Assembly: GCA_003864495.1 (NCBI GenBank) | Contig: ML133409.1 | Span: forward strand, 1,643,671-1,707,670 | From: Nemopilema nomurai | Taxonomy: Eukaryota; Cnidaria; Scyphozoa; Rhizostomeae; Rhizostomatidae | DNA: 64,000 bases | Direction: 5' to 3' | Notes under the pieces: model-generated | What the model was told of the DNA's origin: nothing | What the model saw: the letters and a program-made list of their open reading frames with translations, nothing else | Databases searched by the model: none | Shown: in pieces, positions 1 to 12,477 of the stretch | Layout of the letters: each line of letters opens with the position of its first letter | How positions within the stretch are numbered: the stretch's first letter is position 1 | Position numbers and translations under genes: made by a program

Positions 1-1526
1 ATCTTTCAACATACAGAGTTCAAAATCGAACAAAAACCACATGCTCTCCACGGCCTTCGAACGGCACACCTAGTGATAGAGGACTGCTAAGAGCTTGAAC
101 CCTATCATTCACAGCAAAAGATCACATTTAGGGGAAAAACCAAATTTGATTTAAAAAAACTGATCCAAAATGACAAAAAGAAGTGAGCTCAGTCAACATT
201 TCCGCTCAGAAGCTGATAAAGTTATTGGAAATCCAAAGGAAGGTGATCCGCCGGTTAAGGAGAAAAAACGTGCTTTTTCACGATTGATTTTTCGTCGTTA
301 TGAGTGCGTCATGCTTCAAGGAAGGACAAAATCTCAACGCAATTCGAAAATTGATTATGAAGATCATTTTGGGTAAACTTAACTCTTAGAGACAGCGATA
401 AAAACAGAAGCTCTTATACAGAACAATTTTGAAATAAAGTACCATCGTAAACTGCAAAAATACCCTTGACACAGTGGTGTCTTTCATTGAAAGTAAATTA
501 GACCTTTAGGAAATTGCCACTTTAAGTTTGCATTGAGTTTTAGTCCAGAAAATAGTAGCATTACTTGGTATAGTTTTGGAGCTTGACTCTACCACAAAAG
601 TGTTAGTTCTGAAGTTGAGCTAGTTTCTAACAGAAATATTTGAAATCAACTGTTTGAATTTAGCTGTCGGAAAATTTTTTTCTCTGTCAAGCTTGTTTTA
701 CGGCGAAGCTTTGAAAATCGTATGAGACAGGTAATAATTTCGAAAAGTTAGCTATTGTCGACATTCAAGCTTCCAATTAATACTGTAGTGTTCATTGCTG
801 TTCAAACCGACACCCTAGAATTATTCATCTCCAAACATAATTCATCATATACTGTGCATTGAAAGGTAAATCAATCAAGAAAAGATAAAAATAATCTATA
901 GGTTGAATAGTCAGTTCAGCAAACCAAAATTCGTTAAACTCTCACCAATTCATTTTCAGACACTCCTTTATTACTATCAACAAGATGACCTATAAATGAA
1001 CAAAATGAAGATTTTACAAAAAGCACAATAAATTCCGAAATACCTTCAGGTTTTAATAGCATAAGAACTCATGTGTACGTGTCACGAAAGTCGTCAAAGC
1101 TGTAACTAACTGACGTAGCCACTGTGACTACTAATTGATGGTGCAAATTATCACCTGTCCCAAGACTCCGCTAATATAACGTAGCACAAACAATCCAAAC
1201 CAACGATATGGCCTCAAGGACCATTGAGCCCTTTTCTCTGGCAACGTCCCAAAGCAAAATAGCAAAGCCTAGTAATAAAAATTAAATAAACAAAAATTGC
1301 ATCAATACTTATTTAGAAAATGGGAGAAAATAATAAGAATCGATTTGTCTATAGTGAGACGAAAGATTCATAATATCTAAATTCAAGCCTATCGGAATTC
1401 ATTTCCAATAATCTATACATAAAAATTTTGCCTTTCAACATCTTACTTTTCTCTGATTGTAACAATTCCTTTATAACAAAAAACTAGTGCACTGGGGATA
1501 CTAAAAAGGTTAGAGGGAAGCTTTAC
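1..1526. other. Region downstream of the last confident ZFYVE19-like exon
   Basis: No gene is well supported here. The minus-strand ZFYVE19-like gene runs off towards this side, so the stretch is probably its intron and/or 3' region. A 68-codon plus-strand open frame at 170-376 has no recognisable motif. I looked on the minus strand for the paired cysteines of a C-terminal B-box and did not find them. One possible terminal exon (1171-1268) is listed separately. Confidence 0.4.
1171..1268 (-). other. Possible alternative terminal exon of the ZFYVE19-like gene
   Basis: On the minus strand an acceptor (ttactag) at 1269-1275 is followed by a frame that fits the phase left by exon 1527-1575 (phase 1) and stays open for 31 further codons to a TAG at 1171-1173. 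The encoded tail is hydrophobic near its end (segment LEAISLVWIVCATLY), which is not the B-box expected at the C-terminus of ANCHR. Joined to the other exons it would give a 279-residue protein. It could equally be a chance open frame in an intron. Confidence 0.2.
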
Positions 1527-4500
1527 CATATCCTTCAGCATGCATTTTATCGTCAATTCTTGCCTCAGCGAGAGCCTGTACAAAGATTCAATGAAATGAT
1601 ACTCGGACGAGCATTGCTGTTAGCAAACTCTAAACGTTAAGTGCAAAATATATTATAAACTCATAGAAACTTTGGTTTTAATGAATGACGGAAAATATCC
1701 CAGTAGTAATTATAAATTCTGAGTACAGATGACCTTATAGTACTTATTGGTTGAAAGCATACCTACGTAATAAGAACGTTGGTCTGAATTCCAACAATCT
1801 CGTACGTGTGAGACTTGAAAAACTTAATAAGATCGTCTCTCCTATGCACATTCAGTGAAGCCATAATATTAAGCTACTTTCATGCTAAGCACAAGAATGC
1901 AACCTTTTTAACAACTTTGGCAGTTGCCTCCCCTTCGTCTTCTGAACTGTCATTGTCAGCTTCTGACGTCCTCACAGATTCTGAAAAAGGCATCAAGATT
2001 CTCAAATATCACAGACAACCACTTGGTGCTTCAACTTTAAAAGAAAATCAATGGCAATCTAGTACAAAATAGAAATAGCATTAACCCTTTATGTAGCAGT
2101 GTGAGGGTGCCCATAATATATATACTGAAGAGACGAGGAATGTTTTCGGTGCAAAAAGCATGGAAAAGAAGTAACTTGCAGAAAACCAGAAAAATCAAGA
2201 AGTACAAAAAAAAGGACGATGCTCAACAAGGATAATGACACGCAAACCTTCCATGTTTCAAAAAGCAACAAAAAAATACTATAAATACTTATAAAACCGA
2301 CAAAATATGTCTTTACTGTTTTGTGCTTCCTTGAAGCAATACAGAGTAGATGGCACGATGCTTAAATCTCTCAAAACCTGAAGCTTAAATGAAAAAACCA
2401 TCAATTTATAGAAGGGGGAAGAACGGACGGGAGGAACGGGAAGAAACAAGAACGTGACAAGGCAACTACCTGGATCAACGCCCTTCAGTTTTAAGAGCCT
2501 ATCTTCCAAGCCTCTGATGTCAGTTTTTGTAGCTGCGCTCTCGGGCTGTTTATCTTCCAGACTAGCTTCCGCCATAGCACTTTCCATCAGCCTCTTCACC
2601 TCTTCCTCGTCCGACAGCTTTGGTCGTGGTGCAAGAATCTAAAGGACAAAAATATGCCTTTATTGTCAGACACGGCATGTCTTGATGGCATACAACAATA
2701 TTCATGCTGCAATAGCCAGCAAACAAGGACCATTCACAGTTCTCCTGGTAGCTGTCTAAAGACAAGTTTACAGTTATCGAAATGAACTCAAATCCAGATT
2801 AAAGAGTCTGAGAACGACTTTGAATTATTGATTGCCAGTCTACTGATTCAGTAGCGGCGCCACGGGGGGGAAGTGTCCCCCTCCAGCTCTCGCCAGTATC
2901 AAGTTTGTAATTCGTCTAAATTTGAGGAGAAATCGATGAAGGGGGGTGATATGTTTTTGAGGTACTTTCCTCTCCTCCGAAACTTTATGTTTTAGAAACT
3001 GCCACTTTAGACAAAATTACTTGATGAAGAAAGTGTCAAAAACACCGATATTTCTTCCAAGTTATCTTTTGTTGAATGCCGTCATACTGAAACAGAATGA
3101 TGTGCCCATGCAATGGACCAGATGGTGAATCAGATTAAGAATGCTTCAGACGATAGCTCTACTTTCCATTTTTAGGTAAAATGCTGCCGGGCAACTCTGT
3201 AGACAAGCAATTGAAAAGCTACCCTGGGTCTGGTACCCATGGTATTGAAAAGCCTCAAATGCTGCAAACATGGTCATTTCCATAGGTAAAAGGGTTTTCA
3301 AATCATTGGGAAGGGCGTATCCTGCATATAAAAGGGCGTTTCCCATCATTAAAAAGGGCATGATCCTAGACAATTTTGGGGCTCCGCCCCATCAACCAAC
3401 CCTCTCCCCCCACTGTTTGGCGGCTAGTGCCGCCACTGCTACTTAAAGGCAATAGAGTCTGCTGACAATAGTAATTTTAACGAAACAGAAGTGAAAGTCA
3501 TATCCTTATGAGTTGTCAATACAACCATAAATTTGAGAATAAATTCTTTGCACTGCAAGACTTCAAAAATAGCACAGAACAGCAAAAACAAAAAACTCTG
3601 TTTTGGCTATTTTGAATTCATGATTAAATTCTGAAATGAGTCACTATGGCATCTCACAATAACATTTTCATAATTTTTCTAAAAATAAAACATTATATTC
3701 AATTAAAATGTCCAAGTGTACTTTAAAACAGAGCAAAAAATCCTCATTTTTTCCCTTTTGAAGGATTGACTTTAAATATTACCTAAAGTGTAGCGCTGTG
3801 ACTGCTGAAACTTAAAAATCATCAAAACAATAAAAACAGCAGTAGTCATGAAGAGTTCCAGTTGTCATAAGATCAAGTCAAGAATAATACAGATCGTCCT
3901 AGTGTCATAATTAAGAGAGCACTTATAAATCTTCATAAGTAAAGGATATTAGTTCTGTTGCATAGTAGCTGTAGATAGTTACATCATTGCTTTTTGCAGA
4001 TACAGGTTCCTTCCCAGTAAGCAAGGCAAACTTCTCATTGATGCTTTTCTCTGAGTAATTTGCAGTTCCTGAAACAGTGAGTCATTCACACAGAGGTTGC
4101 ACATTTTCAAGCTTCTGTAGCTTACCTTATAAAAACAGGAACATTTGTGTATAATTTTGATATGCATAAAGCGAAAAAAGAAAACTGTGATTGGTAAAAC
4201 TCATTGTGATATTTACAATGTACTGTTACGGGCATGAAATCAACTAAGGAAACAAACAATATGGCAAAGCATGATGACCAACTTGAAAAGCCTCTGGCAA
4301 ACATAATATCAAAAATACAAATAGTTTAAAAGGTGTTCCCCCCATTTGGTCACCAGAAAAGGACAAAGACAGACTAATTTGTCTAGCTGGTCTAGGGCTG
4401 CCAATGCACACTCATGTCCTGACATGTAATTGCTCAAATGCTGTTCACAGCCTAAATTATCAAAAATCTTTAAGAACTAAGTAAAGCTTTGCATACCTTC

Positions 4501-5938
4501 TTGTGCATTCTCTTTTAGTCTGTCAAGCCTTTGTCTTATTTCTAAATCTGGATCACTCTGATGATTGCCAACCTGTGGCTGACTCTGGCTCTTTGTTATT
4601 TCTGTCCCACCAGGATAAGGTGGTGGTGGTTCTTGTCCTCCCCTACAAACGTTCAACTGGTTTAGCTTCACTTTCCAAACTTTGTACAGCTCAAGTAAAA
4701 TTTTACTATAAAAGTGAAGGCTCAAGTTTTAAAAAGATGTCCAGATTGGGCAATTTGTAACACCATGCAAAATCATAGACACAGGTAATATGGATGTGGT
4801 TAGACAATGTACATATCCATCCTTCTTCCATCTAAATATATATTTGCAGGCTTGAATCACACAGATTTCATGCAGTGAAAAAATAAAAAGCTACATATTA
4901 ATCTTTTCTTTCATGATAAAAGTTTACATTGAAGAAAGCATCAGACTAAAACGTTGAAGTACACAGCTAAAAAGACAGGAAAATACAGATAAAATACCTT
5001 TTTATCTGGCTTTGATCAGTTCTGTTTGATGGTTGAACTTTTTTCGTATCATCCAAGCACCTTTTGCAAATGTCATGAGCAACTTCAGATGAGGGCAATA
5101 CAACTTTTTTTATTAAGCATTTACTGCAATGAAGCCTACCACATCTTGTGCAGGAATGCTAGTGAAAAATAAAAACATGGAAACTTAAAGTAAAACTTTT
5201 TGCTCTTTTTAGATTAAACTCCTGACATTGAAAGCAATGAATCTAAACACTTTTTTCCTTTAAACAGAGGAAAAACAATGAGTCACGCATGAACATGCTC
5301 ATGTTTGGTATGTTGAATGCAACTGGAGGCAAATGCTACAGAAAATGAGGCAGACCATTTGACTATTGCTAGTCATAAATTTTTTGTTATATATTTCTAT
5401 TTCAGTTTTCTGCTTAAATATCAATGTCTTTGAAGACTAGAAAGAATACTTGAGTCAGCATTTTATATTATAAATTTAAAACATTTCTGAAACTATATTA
5501 AATCTTATTTGTTAAGCTGTTAGCAGGTATGGCACTTGGAGAGTGTCTTTTACTTAGTGGTACTTCTTACTCAACAAAATGCCAACAAATGTTCTGTGGT
5601 ATAAAATTGTAGGAGGGTTATTAGAGAGGCGCATAATTAGCTGTCTAATGTCAATGACCAAATAGTGACCATCTTTTTTAGAGGAATCCAAGTAAAAAGA
5701 CAAACTCTACAAAAATTGGGACTTTACATAGTTGACTCTTTGGACTCTAAAACTCTTGGATCAGAAAGACACCAATTTTTAACAACAAAATTTACAGGTG
5801 TAAGATGTGATCTAAAATAGAATAAGAGGAAGTATACGGGCGAATTCGGGCAATACTTTCAAATGCTACCTTATTATCTCATACCTCTTTCTTGAAAAAG
5901 CTAAAATTGGAGCCACATCCGAAACAATAGGACATCAT
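1527..5938 (-). CDS. ZFYVE19: ZFYVE19/ANCHR-like FYVE-type zinc-finger protein (partial)
   Basis: Exons on the minus strand, in transcript order: 5938-5885, 5158-4998, 4642-4497, 4068-3983, 2638-2470, 1980-1904, 1575-1527. All join in phase with GT-AG borders. The protein starts MMSYCFGCGSNFSFFKKE and continues HSCTRCGRLHCSKC, giving eight Cys zinc ligands at residues 5, 8, 21, 24, 29, 32, 49 and 52, the spacing of the ANCHR FYVE-like finger at the extreme N-terminus. A proline-rich stretch and three amphipathic segments follow (DLEIRQRLDRLKENA, INEKFALLTGK, IRGLEDRLLKLKGVDP), matching the MIM-like helices of the family, then an acidic patch (ADNDSSEDEGEA). In vertebrates ANCHR holds VPS4 at the midbody in the abscission checkpoint; that role is inferred. 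The C-terminal B-box was not found and may lie before base 1. Confidence 0.8.
2849..3438. mobile_element. hAT-like non-autonomous element (candidate) in ZFYVE19 intron
   Basis: The left end reads CAGTAGCGGCGCCACGG; the reverse complement of the right end reads CAGTGGCGGCACTAGCC. The similarity to each other, and to the CAGnGGCGGnnCCAG type of terminus common in animal hAT elements, suggests a 590-bp MITE. It is GC-rich at both ends and lies between the exons at 3983-4068 and 2470-2638. A clean 8-bp target duplication is not visible (both flanks contain CTACT), so the copy is old or the ends are misplaced. The 75-codon minus-strand frame inside it (3146-3373) shows no transposase motif. Confidence 0.45.
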
Positions 5939-8741
5939 GGGCTTGTAGAAGTCTTCACAGAAAATGGTTTGAAGAACTTGCGATAAAAAATATGGGAAAA
6001 AAATTAATTAGTCCTGTTGCAGCATTCTTAGAATGATTCTACTGATGAACAGCAACAACAATGTAAGCACCAAACAGCAGCAACAACGGGAAAGTCGAAA
6101 AATTCGAAAGAGCAGCGAGGAGGGACAGGCCGCTCAAATGGGTTACATTTTTCAGCCATAAATTCCCTATTCTGTCTACTCTCGAAAAGTGGAGCCTACA
6201 CGGGACTGAAAAAAATGGATCCACTTATCGAGTGTCCCAATTGTCCGAATTGCTTGATAAGTGCAACCTCCATGAAACCGAAAAAAAGTTCCACTTATCG
6301 AAGCACCCTTCATAGCAAATTAACCGAAAGAGACCTGCTTCTTTTGCCAAGAAAACAAAGAAGGAAATATTCAGCACCGGTTTTCATCTAAATTTGAATT
6401 GTATTGACCACTGACATGGTCTCACATTACAGGCTTCACTGACGAACCTAGTCTTTACATGGAGTTAATAAAAGTACCCTTTTCATCGGCTGTTGAATCA
6501 GATCCAGGGCTGGCAAAACCATAGCCTTCCTTTTTTGCAGAGCAAAATATTTTTCAAGGCCAAGTAGAAAGAAATAGAAAGAAGACCATAATATTCACAT
6601 TTTGCCAATCCCCCATTTTTTAGTACAAATCGCTAGCCCTGAGATCAACATATACCAAGAAGGCCAGAACATAATGTCTTTTCCGTTCCACAGCTGCTAT
6701 TTTTTAAATGTAACTGCTCAAATACATCCTTTTATCTTCGCCACTTGATTGGAATTGAATGTTTGCAAGAATATTCGAATAGAGAATGTATTGATTAAAA
6801 TGATTCGAACATACTTAAGGTGATTTTTTGGGAAAAGTTCCACCCATGTAAATAACTATATTGCTCATGGAACCAAAAGAATGGTTCCACTTGTCGAAAA
6901 TTCGACTTATCGAGTGTTCCACTTATCCGAATAAAATAAGAGAGGTTTGTTATTGCAAATCCAAGGAACCGGAGTTCCACTTCGAAATTGGTTCCACTAA
7001 ACGAAAGTTCCACTTATCGTGAGCAGACTGTATGTGGGATTGCTTTTCGCGGGAAGATTCTGCACATGGGTTTTCTACATTCTATAAATTGTCGATGCGA
7101 ACTGTTTCTCGACAAAAACTTTGCCATGGGTTAAAATTTCGATATTCTTCTTAACAAAGGTAACAAATTGGCACCTTTAGAATCTAGGTGGCATGACAAG
7201 CATCCTACACAATGAAGCACCCTCCCCCTCCCCTTCCCGGGGTAGGAAAATCGTAGTTCAGCTTTTGCCTTGTTGAAAGAATGAAAATAGAATGAAGATA
7301 GAAATTTAAAAAAGCTGCTCATTTCTCTTTATCCTATATATTACTCTGTAAGGCTTGCAGTAATATAAGGTGTCCTAAGGAAAACTAGAACTTAATTTAA
7401 AGATTGGATTTTTTTCGAAGTCACTGGTTAAGCAAATTTGTAATTTGGTCATACAATTCTGACTATACAGTTCGGTACCTTGTATTAAGTCTGGTACCCG
7501 GGTATCCTGCACGACTCTCGTGTGTTATATTGAGTGCAAATTCGTCGCGGAAATAAAAACTAATATGAATCATATTCCATTTACCTCTTTCAAAAATGAT
7601 TAAATCAACATTGTTGAAAACAAGAAAATTTTTAAACTAGGTGGTAACATCGGGCTATACCTGATGACTCTCTAATCAAGCCCTTTTTGTTAAGGTCTAC
7701 CTTCTACTGTAAGATATCTACATGACAGCCAAATAGGAATACCTAGTTTGGACCATAGCTCTGTAGGAGGTTAAGGATTCAGTGTTTTTAACAAACGTTA
7801 AATATGCTGGTTATGTGCATCAACAAATAGACTCTTCTTATCTGGTCTCAGTCTTGAATGCTATTAAGATCTCTTAGCATAGAAGCTGCAAAATCTGACT
7901 GCTTGACGCATCTAAGTATCATACTTTTGTAATCATACTTATACAGATGCCCGTCGTCGTATTTCTGTTAGAAAGTCAAGCAACTCCTGTTGCCCAGCTC
8001 AATAAAATATCCAAGTAAGCTCAAGAGGAAACGATGAAGAAAAGGGAACAATGACTTTGCAAAAAGTGATTGCGAAGCAACAAGATTCAAGTGAAGGAGC
8101 AATCTTCTAAGCGCTATCCTTAACACTTTTTGATTTCGTCATTCTATGTTAAAATTTATATTTTTCTAAGCCATCAAATTCTTTCTGTTATTGAGCAGAT
8201 ATCCATTAGCACTGGCTTTCTTCTCTTGGTATTTACACGTACGATCTACAAGTACCTTAATTTATGAATAATTAAGATTATCACTTCAAAGATTCAAGTT
8301 AACTTATTATTGAACACTTTTTAAATTGCGTCATTGTACTAGATGTAATAAAGAAAATAAGCATGTCATTGTGTGACGACCAAAAATATGAGAAATGACT
8401 AAAGTAACCCTACTTGAATAGAATCAATTTAAGGATTCAAACATACGGAATGTCCATACCTTAAGGCAAGATATCGCACAACCAAATGAAGAAAATTCGT
8501 AGGGAAAAGAACTGATTTGCAACAAATAGGTGGCAGGAATATTTCATGGAAATATCAAACCAAAACAAAACTAAAGCAGGCCATTTGAAGAAAGATTCAA
8601 GATATATGATGCCAACAAATTCCCTACAAAAACACTCAAAAAGTTATTACCACTTTTCATAGAATGGACAGATAATTCAACACCAATGACAACTTAAATC
8701 ATAGTGACGCAGCTTGAATATCACTTACATAATTCTTACCC
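5939..8741. other. Intergenic region between ZFYVE19-like and MAP10-like genes
   Basis: This lies between the ZFYVE19-like start (5938, minus) and the MAP10-like stop (8742, minus), so it must hold the ZFYVE19 promoter and the MAP10 3' UTR. No open frame has recognisable protein features. A pogo-like repeat occupies about 6172-7030. From 7031 to 8741 I see only AT-rich unique sequence. Confidence 0.5.
6172..7030. mobile_element. pogo/Tigger-like MITE (candidate) with repeated ACTTATCG motifs
   Basis: The right end, read on the minus strand, is CAGTCTGCTCACGATAAGTG and is followed on the plus strand by TA (7031-7032). The left end at 6172 reads CTGTCTACTCTCGAAAAGTG, a diverged match. Several copies of (GTTC)CACTTATCG lie just inside each end (about 6220, 6290, 6884, 6914, 7010). 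Terminal CAGT with a TA target and sub-terminal repeats fits the Tc1/mariner-pogo group. No transposase frame is present. The left boundary is approximate. Confidence 0.4.
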
Positions 8742-11700
8742 CTACATGGTATAGCCTAACTTTGCTTGTGAGAGAATCACATGCTTTGGAGTTGGAGTTC
8801 TGTGATCTCCCTCACCAGGACTAAACCACTCAGAAGATTTTGTGTCCATTAAAGAGTCATCTCTGAACTTATCTGTAACCTCTTTGTTCTCAGCAAAACT
8901 GTAACGTGATTTGCTTGAGATATCATCTCCTTGGCTGTCATGGGCCATGAAAGAATTTTGCCTGTCAGTGTCATCTGTCCGAAGAGAAACATCGGACATG
9001 TCAACACTATGGGTGATTTCGTCGTTGGCCTCGTGTGACAGTCTCGGCTTGGTCCTAAGGCTCCTTGAAGTGGTCGGGGAATAAGCCGAAGCAACCGGCT
9101 TACTCAGATCGGAAGTGTTTCTTTTGGTAAAACTTTTGATTGATGTCGAAGCATCGTTACCATGTGACTGTCGTACTCTACTGCCATTAGAAGAGAAAGA
9201 CCTCCCTGCTCTTGAAACAGCAGATCGCGTGGAGCCAGCAGAGCTGGGAGTGGTTGATGACGTAGTCTTGTCGTGTTCTGCTCTTAATGCACTGGAATCT
9301 GGTCTGCGAGTTACACCGGACTTTTGGGAAGCATCGAGACCATTATTAGACTCTTCTGCAGAATGAAACTGGTCTGAATAGTATGGACTCGATTTCCGTG
9401 AGGTCTTACCACTATGTCTAACGTCATTTACACTGGCTCGACTTCGCAAAGATTTGAAAGACTTTTCTGACTCACTAGGTGTAGCTTCATTGCCTATATT
9501 ATTGACAGACTGTTTCATCTGCGACAGATCATCAAGACCAACCCATCTCTTCTCCAGCTTAGGAGGCGTATAGATGCCCGATTGACCAACAATGTCTCCG
9601 ATAGAATGTTTCCTCTCAACACCAAATGAATGATCACTCTCCTCAGATCCTACGAGAAACAGTGCATCAAGCCAAAACTCTTTACAAGGAGATTAGTGAT
9701 AATAAGTTTAATTAATCATGCTCTATGTTATCAAGCATGTAAAACCTACTCAAATGTTCCAGCTTAGTAGACAAATATAAACAAATGAAACGAGAAACAA
9801 AATGATTAAAAATATCATCACTGGATGTCACAACTATAAAGGTGCCTTTCCGTCAGTGAAAGCATGGAAATAAAACCAATGTACTTTTGTTTTATATTAG
9901 AATCTTGGGAAAAAATAACACTTTCTAGTATTTAAATGACACCTCGAAATATAACACATTTAGGGTTGCGATGACATGTACAGGAAAAGGCATGTTTCTT
10001 AGAAAGTCATTTTAAAGAAAAATGTAAAAAGTGAATGTTCCAAGGATACATGAAGATGTTTTCAAAGCATACAGGTGCGCTTTATAAAGCAAGGGCAGCA
10101 AAACTTGAGTAAAGCTAATACAATAAAATCATACACTACACCTACTCCACTGCTTCTCAACTTTTTTTTCTATTATAAAGGGTGCACAGAGTTGTCTGCA
10201 CAAGAATATCAGTCTCAGAAAGTAATTAATTTCTCTTTAGGTCACTTTCTTTGAAAAAAAAGGTTTGGCACCAAGATTGAATCCACCTTTTGTCCACCAG
10301 TTTGACTTACTTTGCAAATAATTTCCTGACACTGAAAATTGCCAGGAGTATATAAATCACATTTATTGCCAAAAAATTATAACACAGTGTAAAGTGGCAT
10401 ACTAAACCATTTACAGCGAACATGATTTTCACTGTGGCTTTAAACTTTTAGCATTATTACAGCTCATAGATTTGAAAATCAATTATACAAAATTGAAAAA
10501 GGCAAAACTACAAGAGATACTACCAACTTACCAAAAGTGCTTGGTAAGTGAATTTCTAGACTCACTGGGCTTTTTGATTTCAGGCTTGTAACATCTACAT
10601 GGTGATCAGCATCATCACTGTGGTTGACTTGCACTGAATTTGTGCCATAATGAGAACTTACTTCTGTTTTTTCATCTAAAGTCTTTCCTGGATCTATAAT
10701 GGGAAAGCAGCATAGCACTTAATGAAAAAAAAGGATGTGCTCCACCTTTATGCATATGCAGTTCTGCTCCATTTAAAGTGATATAATGGAATGGTTACAA
10801 ACCTGCAACTTGCAAAGGTTCTGCAACATTTTCACTTTTACTCTTCATTCCTTTTCTAGATGTTGGTGCATTTTTTGAATCTGATTTAACTCTAACACCT
10901 TGCGAGAGCAGAGCAGAAGAGCCTTTCTCAGAGTTCATAGCATGCCGTAGTTGGTGACTCTTTGTTGTTTTAAACTTGAGCTTTTTACCAGATTTCTTAG
11001 GATTCTTTTTCATTTTTTTCCCTTCATTTTGCAGGTTTGCTTTAGCTCCGTGCAACCTATCGGTAACATTCCTATCTGCAAGTATAGACTCAGGACCATT
11101 CTTGTACCTTTCTGTATCTTCATCAGCTTTTTTTTCAATCATCAGTTGATCAGAATTCCTACTTAATTTGACAATTTCTTTTACAAGACCTTGTAGAAGT
11201 GGCATATTACCCAAAGACTCCAGCAAAACAGCTATTTCTCCTTGGCCATAGTCCGCTTTATCAGGAATAGCAATCAACTTACTTTCTTTTTTGTTTGAAG
11301 GATACTCATCAAAATTATCAGGGCGTTCTATTGACTCATTTAGAGCTGAATTACTTAAAAGTTGCATCTCCAGTTTTTTGTGATTAGACTGAGCTTCCTT
11401 TAACCAGTGTGGTACACCCTGCTTACCCTGGGTTGAATACTGTCCTTTTGTAGAGTCTTCGTCCAATTCTATGTCTTCTATTCTTTCCACATTGCCATCA
11501 GAAAACTCAGAACAATATATCATAGGAGGAGGACAACAAGTACCATTTTCCAAATCATTGCCAAAAAACTGAGTTTCTTTGTGCTTTTCAGAGTGAATGA
11601 CTTCATGAGATTTTTCTAAGGGCCCTTTTGTCAACATAATTCCATTTTGATTTGATAAATCCTTATTAATTTCTTGCAAATTCAAATTGAAATGCTGAAG

Positions 11701-12477
11701 CTCACTAGTGTTTGTTCCCTTCTCTTTAGTTGCCAACTTCTTTAGCAGCCTATTACTTTTTGATTCGTGGGGTGTAAATTGTGGATTTGTGCGGACAGCA
11801 GTATCACTTTGCCTTTTCTCACCAAGGAAAATTTCAAATGGCCTTAATGACTCATTTCTCAAGACATGTTTAGATAATGAAGTGCCATAGCTGTAAAGTG
11901 TATATTTTCCTAAAACATGTCCAATGACTGTTCCCATCAGATTGTACACATCTAGATTGAAAACTCTGCTTGTGACTGTTGGGACACTCTTTGATGCAAA
12001 TTTTACTGACTGCCCGATTTCTTCGATAGCCAACTCAAGGGACATTGTGCAGCTTCCAACTATCCTTGGCTTTGCAGTGAACAAATCTAATAAAATAATA
12101 GAAACTGGAACCTTCGTCAGCAGTTCGCAAAGTTTGGCAAACGCCATGCTGAAAAGTGTCGACTTCCCCTTTCTGAAAGAAAAGCTTCCATCTTCCTCTT
12201 TTAAATTTGGAAACAGATCCCGATTTTCAAAATCGTGTGAATCTCTACCTTTTTCGCTAATTTCGCACAGTTTTCGTAAATTGTCTATCCTCTCTGGGTG
12301 TGTGTGGTATATCATGACGGTTGGGTAGTCCAAAAGTCGGAATCCAACTGCTGGAGCATGGCACTCAACTGATAAATCCGTGATGGAGTCGATGACAAGC
12401 TCAAAAGAGAAAAGATTCTCTGCTCCTCCAGATGTGAAAGGTTGTTCACCATTTTCTCCAACATCGTCGCTTGCCAT
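8742..12477 (-). CDS. MAP10: MAP10-like microtubule-associated protein
   Basis: Three exons on the minus strand: 12477-10803, 10693-10532, 9649-8742, joined in phase with GT-AG borders to give 914 residues, close to human MAP10 (about 905). The N-terminus carries the family's conserved domain: FSFELVIDSI, then VGFRLLDYPTVMIYH, FRKGKSTLFSM, and a strand ending IVGSCTMSLELAIEEI. The rest is low-complexity: charged and lysine-rich around residues 490-560, then a very Ser/Thr/Arg-rich third exon with no folded-domain signature. Vertebrate MAP10 binds and stabilises microtubules and acts in cytokinesis; location and role here are inferred. The start codon at 12477 is the first ATG of the long frame. 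Minus-strand DNA upstream is gene-free for 2.7 kb up to divergent calcineurin B. Human MAP10 is essentially intronless in its coding part, so the two introns here are a difference. Confidence 0.8.

Noticed and set aside
1815..2072. 85-codon plus-strand serine-rich frame
   Set aside because: Opposite-strand shadow of the acidic ZFYVE19-like exon 1904-1980.
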